A DNA stretch of 64,000 bases from Lachnospiraceae bacterium (GTDB lineage: Bacteria > Bacillota > Clostridia > Lachnospirales > Lachnospiraceae). The translations under genes and the position numbers were made by a program. This document shows positions 37,494-45,499 of the stretch, piece by piece (the stretch's first letter is position 1; each line of letters opens with the position of its first letter). Where the stretch lies: assembly GCA_022845895.1 (NCBI GenBank), contig AP025573.1, positions 4,094,097 to 4,158,096 of the forward strand. Reading direction: 5' to 3'. Under the pieces are notes generated by a model that ran no database searches, was not told where the DNA came from, and saw nothing but the letters and a program-made list of their open reading frames with translations.

Positions 37494-37732
37494 ATGGCTG
37501 ACAGCCCAACAAACAAAAAAAGCGCCATACTTGCCAACAGGCATAATATGACACTGATTTCTTACAATCCTAAACAACTTATGCTTGGATGGCGGTATCT
37601 TACGCCATCTTTCTGGTTCCGGGATTCGTTTTATCCCAAAACTTCCCCCAGCAGGGCACGCATAAACATTACTATATGCGTATATTATCACAAGATATGG
37701 TTTGTGTCAACGAAACAAATACTATATATTGT

Positions 37733-37921
37733 TTATTTACTTACTTCAACCTGTATATATTCTGCCAGAAAATCTTTGCACCGGCCATGTACTTTTTCAT
37801 TCTTTGCAGTATCCATTCGGGCATTTTCCTCACACGCATTTTGATAAGGGCAGTGGTCACATCCATTTGCCAGTGCTTCCATCGCCCAGTTGATTTCTTC
37901 CTGTGTTCCGATAATACGCAT
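37733..37921 (-). CDS. Small cysteine-containing ICE protein, 62 aa
   Basis: MRIIGTQEEINWAMEALANG followed by CDHCPYQNACEENA and a later Cys (GRCKDFL): four cysteines that could bind zinc. Similar ~60-residue proteins are common near ICE ends in Clostridia, function unknown. AAGGAAGTGG precedes the ATG. Transcription runs toward the ICE operon and meets the hairpin at 37451-37493. Confidence 0.65.
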   Translation of the reverse strand: MRIIGTQEEINWAMEALANGCDHCPYQNACEENARMDTAKNEKVHGRCKDFLAEYIQVEVSK

Positions 37922-37995
37922 ACCATTTCCACTTCCTTTATGTATCCATAGGATATCCGAACTTAGCTTTTAATTAAATACTTTTACACTATTTG

Positions 37996-38166
37996 TTTCT
38001 TGAAATCTGTCATTATTTTGAAATTACCCCTGCAGAATTCTTCAATCAAGACCTGCACAATATTCCTCTGTATTATACAGCATCGGATTTGCTGCAAGAG
38101 CTTGACGAGGAAGATATAATATCCATCATCCCTATTTTAAAACGATTATCCCAAAATCGTAAATAG
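37996..38166 (+). pseudogene. C-terminal remnant of an XRE-family regulator
   Basis: The plus-strand frame reads LEICHYFEITPAEFFNQDLH, then LYYTASDLLQELDEEDI and a Leu-rich end LKRLSQNRK to TAG at 38164-38166. This matches the end of small XRE regulators that control ICE xis/int. The DNA-binding part is gone; sequence upstream of ~37996 shows no HTH. No gene is seen from 38167 to 38445. Confidence 0.72.
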
Positions 38167-38445
38167 TTTTGAATCTGATTTTTTCTAAAGGCGCTGAAAA
38201 GTGTCTTTTTTATTTTTTTCCAGACTTTTTCTTATTCCATTTTCTATTCTATATAAGCAGGTACAAAAAACGGGACTTGCTTTTGTACTTTGAAAACTTC
38301 ATAGCTGCCTCAGTGGTCATAGAGGCGCTGCAGATAGTCTCACTTTGGCATACCTGCAGCTTAATATCTGCATAGCAGTACCTGATACGTGGTCAGGACG
38401 AGCATAGGAACTGAACTGTCGGCAGCATAATCCATAAAATATTAT

Positions 38446-38474
38446 TTTACATAGAGGCATAAGAAACGTATAAT
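38446..38474 (+). promoter_or_regulatory. Promoter of the first xis/int pair
   Basis: TTTACA (38446-38451), 17-bp spacer, TATAAT (38469-38474); xis starts 60 bases downstream. Confidence 0.7.
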
Positions 38475-38533
38475 AATGTCATAAGGATTCTGCGTTATAC
38501 GGTTTTTTATGCTGTCTGATGAAAGGAGGCTAT

Positions 38534-38746
38534 ATGACAGCAGATCCAAAACAACAAATATCGGTTGATTCTTCCAGAGGATCTAGCACATATTCCGTAC
38601 AGGAGATTGCTTCCATTTTAGGAATAAGCAATAAATCTGCCTATAAGCTCTGCGAACAGAACTGCTTTGTCTGCAAGAGAATTGGCAGGATTATACGGAT
38701 TAACAAGAAATCCTTTGAGGACTGGTTGAATAACCCACCTGAATAA
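38534..38746 (+). CDS. xis: Excisionase (xis), helix-turn-helix protein, 70 aa
   Basis: DNA-binding protein that directs the integrase toward excision. MerR-like winged helix: YSVQEIASILGISNKSAYKL, then a wing with RIGRIIRINKKSFEDWLNN. ATG 38534 follows AAGGAGG; the upstream in-frame ATG at 38519 contains this site and is rejected. It lies 13 bases before int. The C-terminal SFEDW motif is shared with the second excisionase at 48601, so the two modules are homologous. Confidence 0.88.
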   Translation: MTADPKQQISVDSSRGSSTYSVQEIASILGISNKSAYKLCEQNCFVCKRIGRIIRINKKSFEDWLNNPPE

Positions 38747-38759
38747 AAGGAGAAACCGT

Positions 38760-40139
38760 ATGGCTACAATTATTAAACGTAAGAAAAAATATTCTGTCGT
38801 TTACTATTATGACGATGAAAAAGGAGTTAAGCGGCAAAAGTGGGAAACATATAATACCTATGCTGAAGCTAACAAAAGAAAAATCGAAGTGGAATCAGAT
38901 CAGATTCATGGAACGTTCATTCCACCAAAAGACACGGTTGTAAGTGATTTTCTCTATGACTTTATTAAAATATACGGAACAACACACTGGGCCTTATCCA
39001 CCTACGAATCGAATTGTTCTTTGATAGCAAATTATATCAATCCAATCATTGGTAATTTGCCTATCCAACAAATTACACCAAAGGTTGTGGATGAGTATTA
39101 TCAGACATTAAAAAAGACAAAATCCATTGTGAAGAATAACCGTAAGCCCAGAAGCGAATATGTTACGACTGGAGTCATTAACAGCATACACAAATTATTG
39201 AGATGTGCCTTCGAGCAGGCAGTTAAATGGGAGCTTATTACAAGGAATCCATTTCCACTTGCAAATCGGCCAAGGCAGACCTATCAGAAACGTGATATGT
39301 GGAATGCTGAAATGATTCGCACAGCTCTCGATAATTGCAAAGAGCCAAAGTTGTATATTGCTATGAATCTGGCCTTTGCGTGTTCAATGAGATTAGGAGA
39401 AATTCTTGGCCTTCAGTGGACAAAGGTTCATATATCTGATGCGGATATTGCGGAAGATAATGCCTATGTTATGATTGAACAGGAACTTTCCAGAGTATCG
39501 AAAGATGCCCGCCAGTTTTTGGATGAGAAGGATATTATAGAAGTATTCCCTTCGATGATGAATGGCACCAGCACCAATCTTGTTCTGAAAAAGCCCAAAA
39601 CCGATTCAAGTATCAGAAAGGTCTGGCTGCCTAAAACCGTTGCATACATTATAAGAAAATGGAAAGAACAGCAGGATGAGATGAAATCCTTTTTTGGTAA
39701 TGAATACTACAATTACAATTTGGTGATCTCGCTTCCGAATGGCAGGCCTTGTGAAAATCGTGTGATTGAAAAGGAGTTCCTCCATTTAAAGGAAAAGCTC
39801 AATCTTCCAAATGTGGTATTTCATTCGTTACGCCATTCAAGCACCACATATAAGCTGAAATTGAATAAAGGGGATTTAAAAGCCACTCAGGGAGATACCG
39901 GACACGCACAGATTGATATGATTACAGACGTATATGCACATATTCTGGATGAGGATCGCAAAATTAACGCCCAGAAATTTGAAAAAGCTTTTTATTGTGA
40001 CCTTCGTGATGTCAAACCGTCTGAATACGAAAAGCCAGCACCGGAACTTAACAATATTGTTGAGGTGTTGCAAAATTCTCCGGAATTGACCTCGATGCTG
40101 AGTAATTTAATTGCACAAGCTGCCTCAAATACAAAGTAG
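38760..40139 (+). CDS. int: Tyrosine recombinase/integrase of the ICE, 459 aa
   Basis: Catalyses site-specific integration and excision. N-terminal arm-binding AP2-like domain (~1-50, IIKRKKKYSVVYYYDDEKG), core-binding domain (~60-170), catalytic domain with Arg in SMRLGEILGLQW (~215), box II VVFHSLRHSSTTYK and the C-terminal GHAQIDMITDVYAH with the likely nucleophile Tyr. Xis precedes it, and the TATTAGC repeats downstream are likely arm sites, placing the element's attachment end at ~40.2 kb. Confidence 0.95.
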   Translation: MATIIKRKKKYSVVYYYDDEKGVKRQKWETYNTYAEANKRKIEVESDQIHGTFIPPKDTVVSDFLYDFIKIYGTTHWALSTYESNCSLIANYINPIIGNLPIQQITPKVVDEYYQTLKKTKSIVKNNRKPRSEYVTTGVINSIHKLLRCAFEQAVKWELITRNPFPLANRPRQTYQKRDMWNAEMIRTALDNCKEPKLYIAMNLAFACSMRLGEILGLQWTKVHISDADIAEDNAYVMIEQELSRVSKDARQFLDEKDIIEVFPSMMNGTSTNLVLKKPKTDSSIRKVWLPKTVAYIIRKWKEQQDEMKSFFGNEYYNYNLVISLPNGRPCENRVIEKEFLHLKEKLNLPNVVFHSLRHSSTTYKLKLNKGDLKATQGDTGHAQIDMITDVYAHILDEDRKINAQKFEKAFYCDLRDVKPSEYEKPAPELNNIVEVLQNSPELTSMLSNLIAQAASNTK

Positions 40140-40155
40140 TTTTAGGATTTATCCT

Positions 40156-40201
40156 TATTAGCCCAATATTAGCAAATAAATTTTATTAGCAGCCTATTAG
40201 C
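40156..40201. repeat. Four direct TATTAGC repeats, probable integrase arm sites
   Basis: TATTAGC occurs at 40156, 40167, 40184 and 40195 (spacing 11, 17, 11), with a related CTTAGCAAATATGC at 40239. The block lies just after int. A T-loop-like motif (GAGTTCGATTCCCG, from ~40204) follows and may be the attachment core of this element. Confidence 0.6.
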
Positions 40202-40302
40202 AAGAGTTCGATTCCCGATTTTAGTGGTTCGCCCACCTCTTAGCAAATATGCAAAGCAATATGCAAAAGATAAGGGTTGGGATTTTCAGCTTTGGACAAA
40301 AG

Positions 40303-40336
40303 AAAAAGTGCCGGAAACATTGAATTTCCAGCACTT
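40303..40336 (-). terminator. Native terminator of the split tRNA-Arg gene
   Basis: AGTGCTGGAAA/TTTCCGGCACT stem followed on the minus strand by TTTTTC. It directly follows the tRNA 3' half at 40341, as expected for the original tRNA transcription unit. Confidence 0.75.
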
Positions 40337-40340
40337 CTAG

Positions 40341-40384
40341 CGTCCCTGAGACGATTTGAACGTCCGACCCTTCGCTTAGGAGGC
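40341..40384 (-). pseudogene. 3' half of a tRNA-Arg(CCU) gene
   Basis: Read on the minus strand from 40384: anticodon loop CTCCTAA with 3' stem GCGAA, variable loop GGGTC, T arm GGACG-TTCAAAT-CGTCT, acceptor CAGGGAC and discriminator G at 40341. The sequence 5' of the anticodon loop is not tRNA. Its stem halves pair exactly with the 5' half at 50684-50724, 10.3 kb away. The shared 12-bp core CGCTTAGGAGGC (40373-40384, plus strand) marks the junction. Confidence 0.85.
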
Positions 40385-40466
40385 AAATCGAGGCTTCCGG
40401 GTTATCCGTTTTGTAACGGATTCGTGACGTTAGTGCCCGGTTTCTGTATTTTCTCCGTGACGATTA

Positions 40467-40684
40467 TAGAGACATCAAGCCGATTAAAACTGGTTATCAC
40501 GGCTTATACTTAAAAACGCAACTGTACAAATAGCTTGATGTCTCTACAAAATATCACTCACTAAACCACAATTTCGTTTATCGAAGTTGTGGTTTTCTTT
40601 TTACATGAAAAAAGCTTCTGTATAGGCAAATACACAGAAGCTCAGACCATGCTATGAAATACAATATACCACATTATAGCATGG
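40467..40684. promoter_or_regulatory. Hairpin cluster upstream of the RepA-like gene, possible replication origin
   Basis: Four successive inverted repeats: TAGAGACATCAAGC (40467-40480) with GCTTGATGTCTCTA (40533-40546); AACCACAA/TTGTGGTT (~40563-40594) followed by TTCTTTTT, a probable terminator; AGCTTCTGT/ACAGAAGCT (~40612-40641); CCATGCTAT/ATAGCATGG (~40647-40685). They lie directly upstream of the RepA/KaiC-like ATPase. Stacked dyads beside a replication helicase gene suggest an origin or copy-control region. Confidence 0.45.
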
Positions 40685-40724
40685 CGAATCTCAAAATACA
40701 ATAGTACGCAAAGGAGTATTCGCA

Positions 40725-41780
40725 ATGAATGAATCGACTACAAATATGAGAACCGAAGAAGCGATAAAAGAAAAAATAAAGGAGAGCCGCTTTGAATCCA
40801 TCAATGGAAAAGACTTGATGGAAATGGACTTGCCGCCGCTTCATTACACCATCAGTACCATTTTACCGCACGGTTTCTTTATCCTCGCCGGAGGTGCTAA
40901 AGTGGGTAAATCGTGGCTTGCCGAGCAGATATCCTACGCTGTTGCCAGTGGAGGGCAAATCTGGGGCTATCAAGCCATACAGTCCGAGGTCTTGTATCTC
41001 GGTCTGGAAGATACCGTAACACGCTTACAGAGCCGTTTTGAGATGCTTGAAGCCTATGAGGGTATGGAGAACATCCATTTCGTTTTAAAGGCAAACAGCA
41101 TCACTTCCGGCGTTGAGGAAGATATCCGTGATTACTTAACGCAGCATCCCAATATCAAACTGGTGGTCATTGACACGCTCCAACATATCAGAGGGAATGA
41201 GTTTGTAAAAAACATCTATGCCGGGGACGTGGAGTTTACCAACATCCTGCGCCAGATAAGCATGGAGTTTGACCTTACCATCCTTGCGCTCACGCACACC
41301 AACAAAGGCAAGCACGATGATAATATCAGCAAGATTTCCGGCAGCGAGGGCATGGCAGGAGGAACAGACGGGAACTGGGTGCTGACAAAGAGCAAGCGCA
41401 CCGACACCAGAGCCAATCTCACCATTTCCAACCGTGATACCGAAGCCTTTGAATTTGCCCTTGAATTTGACAAAGAATCCTGCCGTTGGAACAAGCTCAC
41501 CCGTGACGAATCTGTTGTCAATGAAAAGGAGCGGTTCTTACACGCTATCGTTAATTTCGTCAAAGCAGAGGAAGCACACCATTGGGAGGGGACGGCAACA
41601 GAGCTGCTGACAAACTTACAGGCACGAGAGCCGATTCTTGTTAGTTACAGTGCTGCTGTGTTCTCAAAGAGCTTGAAAGCAGCGCAAGATTCGCTGAGAG
41701 AGATCTATGGGGTTTCTTATGTGAGCGCATTCCATAACAAGAAAAAATGGATAACCCTTGACTATATCGAAGTCAAGTAA
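40725..41780 (+). CDS. RepA/KaiC-family (AAA_25) ATPase, 351 aa
   Basis: RecA-fold ATPase similar to the RSF1010 RepA hexameric helicase. Walker A GGAKVGKSWLAEQ (~57-69), Walker B LVVIDTLQHIRG (~152-163), and the LALTHTNKGK sensor region. The C-terminal part (~250-351) is a winged-helix-like extension ending in KKWITLDYIEV. It likely unwinds the element's origin so that the excised circle can replicate. CAAAGGAG precedes the start. It is the first gene of the second element. Confidence 0.85.
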   Translation: MNESTTNMRTEEAIKEKIKESRFESINGKDLMEMDLPPLHYTISTILPHGFFILAGGAKVGKSWLAEQISYAVASGGQIWGYQAIQSEVLYLGLEDTVTRLQSRFEMLEAYEGMENIHFVLKANSITSGVEEDIRDYLTQHPNIKLVVIDTLQHIRGNEFVKNIYAGDVEFTNILRQISMEFDLTILALTHTNKGKHDDNISKISGSEGMAGGTDGNWVLTKSKRTDTRANLTISNRDTEAFEFALEFDKESCRWNKLTRDESVVNEKERFLHAIVNFVKAEEAHHWEGTATELLTNLQAREPILVSYSAAVFSKSLKAAQDSLREIYGVSYVSAFHNKKKWITLDYIEVK

Positions 41781-41924
41781 CTACGGGTACTACGCCAGCA
41801 CCGTTGTTTTTCATAGGACGATGAAGAAAAATTACCCGTAGTCGGATTTCTGAGGACAACGGCAAAATTCTACCGCTTATCCTAACGGAAACAACGGCGC
41901 ACCCGTAGTTGCCGTTGTCCTCAG
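41779..41924 (+). repeat. Nested, mutually exclusive inverted repeats between RepA-like gene and next gene
   Basis: ACTACGGGTA (41780-41789) can pair with TACCCGTAGT (41833-41842) or with ACCCGTAGTT (41901-41910). CTGAGGACAACGGCA (41850-41864) pairs perfectly with TGCCGTTGTCCTCAG (41910-41924). A fourth pair links ACCGTTGTT (~41801) with AACAACGG (~41890). The 180-bp gap is thus built of overlapping arms that cannot all form at once, as in attenuators, alternative-fold leaders or Rep-binding iteron arrays. Confidence 0.6.
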
Positions 41925-41960
41925 CTTAAATCAATCTATTTTATAAGCAAAGGAGACGAA

Positions 41961-42512
41961 ATGAGAGATTACAGTTCACAAAAAATTGAGATTGAAACCA
42001 TAAAACCAAGAACCATAACAGTGAATCTTTCCAATGCAGATGTGAAACGCCTTGCCGAAAAATCCGGCGAGGGTGGGTTGACAATTTCAGAGCTGTTGGA
42101 GAACTTCATCGGGGATTTGGTAGACGGAACATATTCCAACGGAAGTGATGAACGGATGTATGCGGAACAGTGGTATCAGCGTTGTTGGTTTGCCATGTTT
42201 TCGGATGATACATTTCTGAAATTTTTGCTGCTGTGGGGGGATTTGGACGATTATATTGATTTGATGGATGAACTTGAAAGCAATAAAAAAGAAATGGCGG
42301 AAATGACAGCCGATGCCGAAGAATACTCCGCTGAGGAACGGGACGAACTGCAAGAGTATATCAATGAGTTGCAGAAAGAAATTGATTATTATTGGGGCAA
42401 ATTTTTGGAGCGAAAACGTCAAAAAGAATCCTATGTTTTTGAAAAAGAAATCGAAAATATTATGGCGTGGAAATCGCAGCTTGATACAATTCTCGACCCC
42501 GAAAATCCATAG
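41961..42512 (+). CDS. Hypothetical element protein, 183 aa, with coiled coil
   Basis: The N-terminal ~45 residues include a ribbon-helix-like segment (TITVNLSNADVKRLAEKSGEG); the centre (~80-175) is a long acidic coiled coil rich in Glu/Lys (NKKEMAEMTADAEEYSAEE). The family is known from Clostridia mobile elements but no function is recognised. AAAGGAG precedes the ATG at 41961. It sits between RepA-like and mobC genes and may act in replication or mobilisation. Confidence 0.65.
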   Translation: MRDYSSQKIEIETIKPRTITVNLSNADVKRLAEKSGEGGLTISELLENFIGDLVDGTYSNGSDERMYAEQWYQRCWFAMFSDDTFLKFLLLWGDLDDYIDLMDELESNKKEMAEMTADAEEYSAEERDELQEYINELQKEIDYYWGKFLERKRQKESYVFEKEIENIMAWKSQLDTILDPENP

Positions 42513-42528
42513 CAACACATTATTAGCA

Positions 42529-42712
42529 AGCATAGGGGAAATGTACCCACTCGTGTCATTTTCCCACTTGTTAGCCGTTGCACTGGGGCAACGCCCCCTA
42601 ATACCCCCACCTGTACCATTTTGCAAAACGGCAAAATGACTGTCCCACAGACGGCACAACAAAACTAAAACCACTGACGAACAATTTTGTAATTTCCTCA
42701 CGGTGAGGAAGT
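42529..42712 (+). promoter_or_regulatory. Hairpin-rich region before mobC, possible oriT
   Basis: Contains GGGGCAACGCCCC (~42587-42599), CATTTTGC/GCAAAATG (~42617-42639) and CCTCACGGTGAGG (~42698-42711) palindromes just upstream of the MobC gene. In mobilisable elements the nick site and relaxosome-binding dyads usually occur in this position. No nic consensus was identified, so this remains inference. Confidence 0.4.
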
Positions 42713-42732
42713 TTTGAAAGGAGAAGTAATAA

Positions 42733-43143
42733 ATGGCTGAAAAAGATAGAGTTCGCACAGAGCAATTCCGTTTTACTTTGCTTCCAGAGGAAAATGCTAT
42801 GCTCACAAAAAATGCTTTTGAGTACGGCTTATCGAAATCGGAATATTTAAGAAAACTGATTCTTGCAGAATCGTTGACGGGTAAGCAGTGGCACATGGAT
42901 AGAGACCAGGCAAAGCAGTTGATTTACGAAGTGAACCGCATTGGAAACAATGTCAATCAAATTGCTTATAACACAAATGCTGTTCGATTTTCTTCTAATA
43001 AGGATTGGGGAGAACTCCAAACAAAATATTTTGAGTTAATGACACTGTTTTGTCAGTTTGCGTTGCGAGAGAACGGAGAGGAAAAACTCTGGTATAAAAA
43101 GATTCTGGAACTGATGCCAAAGGACGATTCCTCAAGTGTATAA
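42733..43143 (+). CDS. mobC: MobC-family relaxosome accessory protein, 136 aa
   Basis: MobC proteins bind oriT and help the relaxase open it. The family hallmark EVNRIGNNVNQIAYNTNAVR is visible at ~72-91 (in two parts); the N-terminal half holds the ribbon-helix-like YGLSKSEYLRKLILAE segment. GAAAGGAG precedes the start. Normally a relaxase gene follows; here only a TraX gene and a short remnant do, so the mobilisation module appears incomplete. Confidence 0.88.
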   Translation: MAEKDRVRTEQFRFTLLPEENAMLTKNAFEYGLSKSEYLRKLILAESLTGKQWHMDRDQAKQLIYEVNRIGNNVNQIAYNTNAVRFSSNKDWGELQTKYFELMTLFCQFALRENGEEKLWYKKILELMPKDDSSSV

Positions 43144-43339
43144 TAATCTCTGTTTTCTAACCATGGTAGAAAATACGCTTGTAAGATGATGATGCTATAT
43201 GATAAAATGAAACCAACAAATCGATATTTGAGATATCCCTCCTTTGTCCTTTTATGGAAAGTGTTAAAGGTCAAGAACGCACAGGTCAGAGGGCAAACGA
43301 GCATGAAGTTCGACAATAAGCGACACAGGAGGGTGAAAG

Positions 43340-43465
43340 ATGAATGGTTTTTCGGTAATGGCAGAGAGCTATAAGAAGCTGATGTAACAGGGTAAGATTG
43401 AAAAAGAGATACGCATATATGAGTTTTTGGCTACTTGCGACAGTGACGATTTGCACAGAGGATAA
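43340..43465 (+). pseudogene. Remnant of a small element protein, interrupted by a stop
   Basis: MNGFSVMAESYKKLM is followed by TAA (43385-43387), then in the same frame QGKIEKEIRIYEFLATCDSD to a stop at 43463. Family relatives read as a single ~60-80-residue protein that often follows relaxase genes in Clostridia elements. A binding site (AGGAGGGTG) is intact. It suggests relaxase-region DNA was once here. Confidence 0.65.
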
Positions 43466-43495
43466 AGTAACATTTAATTATTAGAGGGGGATATT

Positions 43496-44221
43496 ATGGA
43501 TACAAGGTTCAACCAGACAAAATTAAAGAAGCTCCAGATCTTCAATGGAGCACAACTGAAGTATTTGGCATTTGCATCTATGCTAATAGATCATGTTAAT
43601 AACGCTTTAATAACACCTTATTTAAATGGACAAGGTTTTCTATTACATTTGTCCAATCTATTTTCTATTTTGGGCAGAATTGCATTCCCGCTGTTTGTTT
43701 TTTTTCTTGTAGAGGGATTCTTCAAAACTGGCAACAGAATGAAATATCTGATTATGCTTTTAATTTTTGGTGTAATATCAGAAGTGCCTTTTGATTTGTT
43801 TACATCAAAAACTTGTTTCTCTCCATATTGGAACAATATAATGTTTACCTTAGCGCTATGCCTTATTACAATTTGGATTATTGACATTCTTAAAGATAAA
43901 ATCAGCAATAAATATCCTTGGTATGCTTTATCAATCCTGATTGTAGCATTTTTTGGGTTTCTATCTATGGAGCTAAATCTTGATTATGATTATCACGCAA
44001 TAGTCGTTGCCTATCTCTTTTATATATTCTATGATAAACCTCTCCTTGGTGCTGGCCTGGGATATATATCAATTATAAAAGAACTTTACTCATTTATAGG
44101 TTTTGGCATGACTCTAACCTATAATGGTGAAAGAGGCAAACAATATAAATGGTTCAACTATTTCTTTTATCCAGTACATATTCTAATCTTAGGGCTTTTG
44201 CGCATATATTTAAACATTTAG
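43496..44221 (+). CDS. TraX-family membrane protein, 241 aa
   Basis: Multi-pass membrane protein with at least seven hydrophobic segments. The TraX signature is visible: FNGAQLKYLAFASMLIDHVN at the N terminus and a GRIAFPLFVFFLVEGFFKTG segment. TraX acetylates F pilin in the F plasmid; Gram-positive homologues are acyltransferase-like proteins of unknown role. The start follows GAGGGGGAT. It lies where a relaxase would be expected. Confidence 0.87.
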   Translation: MDTRFNQTKLKKLQIFNGAQLKYLAFASMLIDHVNNALITPYLNGQGFLLHLSNLFSILGRIAFPLFVFFLVEGFFKTGNRMKYLIMLLIFGVISEVPFDLFTSKTCFSPYWNNIMFTLALCLITIWIIDILKDKISNKYPWYALSILIVAFFGFLSMELNLDYDYHAIVVAYLFYIFYDKPLLGAGLGYISIIKELYSFIGFGMTLTYNGERGKQYKWFNYFFYPVHILILGLLRIYLNI

Positions 44222-44243
44222 TTTATACTACCCGACCTTGACG

Positions 44244-44400
44244 GAGTGGAGTGTAACACTTCCCAAAGGGGAAAAAGCAATGGCTTATTCCCCTGCCACA
44301 CGGCGAGTGTGGGGTTTGGGGCAAAGCCCCAAGAGGGGGCAAGGGGAGTATCCCCTGCACATGACTTTACGGAGTAAAGTATAATGTGCTATACTTTACC
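44244..44400. repeat. GC-rich hairpin cluster downstream of TraX
   Basis: CCACACGGCGAGTGTGG (~44295-44311), TTGGGGCAAAGCCCCAA (~44318-44334) and AGGGGAGTATCCCCT (~44343-44357) are consecutive near-perfect dyads, with an imperfect repeat of TGACGGAGTGGAGTGTAA (44238-) as TTACGGAGTAAAGTATAA (44367-). The composition differs from neighbouring genes. The 374-base gap (44222-44595) has no gene; it may be a second transfer-origin relic. Confidence 0.5.
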
Positions 44401-44595
44401 AAAGGTGGAAAAACTCTATTGATAAGATTAGCGGTCAAGGCGAAGCCAGAGGGGTGTGGGTTTATATACTCAACATAGCATATCAAAGAAATTGACCACG
44501 CCGATGTTTGGAATACGCCCGATAAAATGTATCCTAACAGGCCATCATTCTATTGTTTGGAAATAAGACGATGCTGATTCCGGGAGGGACTTCCG

Positions 44596-44787
44596 ATGAC
44601 AAAAGAAATTGAAATTCAAGGCTGCATTACCATTCCAAAAGACGTCTCGATGGATGAAGTTATTGATAAATTTATTGCATTCATTGAGAAAAATGAGTGG
44701 AGTTTTGGCGGTGGCTATCGCACCATTATAGATGGATACTATATGAATGCTGATGGTACAAAGGGGAAATGTGTCCTTGATGAGTGA
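44596..44787 (+). CDS. Hypothetical small protein, 63 aa
   Basis: Begins MTKEIEIQGCITIPKDVSMD; beta-alpha-beta-like, acidic, one Gly-rich loop (WSFGGGYRTIIDGYY). CGGGAGGG precedes the ATG. No family recognised. It precedes the 213-aa gene on the same strand. Confidence 0.5.
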   Translation: MTKEIEIQGCITIPKDVSMDEVIDKFIAFIEKNEWSFGGGYRTIIDGYYMNADGTKGKCVLDE

Positions 44788-44857
44788 GCAGGCTTAACTT
44801 GCACTATGAACGAGACGTATTTGAGCAGTATATATTTGTGAAGCGGGAGGTGCGTTA

Positions 44858-45499
44858 ATGAAGACCGTTGACATACATGGCATGACCAATATGGAGCTTG
44901 TTCAGGGAGGAACCGACGAATGGTACTGGGCAACGGACTATATTCACGGCGATCTCTATGAAGCGGAAGAACTATTCCGGCAGAGACACCATGTGCGGAG
45001 TAACCGCTTGTATCTTATCCACTATCCGGACGGTACAGTGTATGAGCCTGTGCCGCCTGTGGACGGTCAATATCTTGGCTATCCCGTGTATGATGAAGGC
45101 GCTATTGTGCTGCTGGTAGTGAATTTCGCAGAAAGTATGATATATATTCTTCGGTTCATACATCAACAAGAGAAAACGCAGGAAGTGGCAAGGTTGCCTC
45201 TGTCCACAGTGAAAGACTGCTATAATCTCATCCTTCATACCTCTCCATTATCGCTGACACGGCAGCCAAATGACGGGACATTTGAGATGATTTGGCCTGA
45301 GAAAATAAGCTTTGCGATAAATGATAGGGAATCTTTTAACTTTCGGGAGGGGGATGACCTTTATTTCAATATTTGGTACGAAGACCCGGACTATCGGGAG
45401 GAGACGCTGGTGCGTTCTCTGCGAGACGGAGCGATTTTGGAGAGACTTCCGGGTGATATTCGTATTATGCCAAACGGGGAACGGTGGCTTATCAAATAG
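44858..45499 (+). CDS. Hypothetical protein, 213 aa
   Basis: Soluble, aromatic-rich protein with many Tyr/Trp/Asp residues (TDEWYWATDYIHGDLYEAEE) and a Pro-rich VYEPVPPVDGQYLGYPVYD stretch. It is probably an all-beta globular protein; no family or catalytic motif is recognised. CGGGAGGTG precedes the ATG. Followed by a terminator; possible cargo of the second element. Confidence 0.65.
   Translation: MKTVDIHGMTNMELVQGGTDEWYWATDYIHGDLYEAEELFRQRHHVRSNRLYLIHYPDGTVYEPVPPVDGQYLGYPVYDEGAIVLLVVNFAESMIYILRFIHQQEKTQEVARLPLSTVKDCYNLILHTSPLSLTRQPNDGTFEMIWPEKISFAINDRESFNFREGDDLYFNIWYEDPDYREETLVRSLRDGAILERLPGDIRIMPNGERWLIK

Noticed and set aside
37425..37691. 88-codon minus-strand frame
   Set aside because: Its end consists of the leader hairpin-terminator, it has no good binding site, and the composition is not protein-like.
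38167..38445. Small RNA or gene before the first xis
   Set aside because: Only scattered weak dyads and no promoter-terminator pair; the 68-codon frame at 38169 has no binding site.
40156..40201. CRISPR array
   Set aside because: The repeats are only 7 bp with 4-10 bp spacing; no cas genes or 25-40-bp repeats occur anywhere in the window.
42087..42896. 269-codon minus-strand frame
   Set aside because: It is antisense to the well-supported 183-aa and MobC genes and rich in Phe/Ile as expected for a shadow frame.
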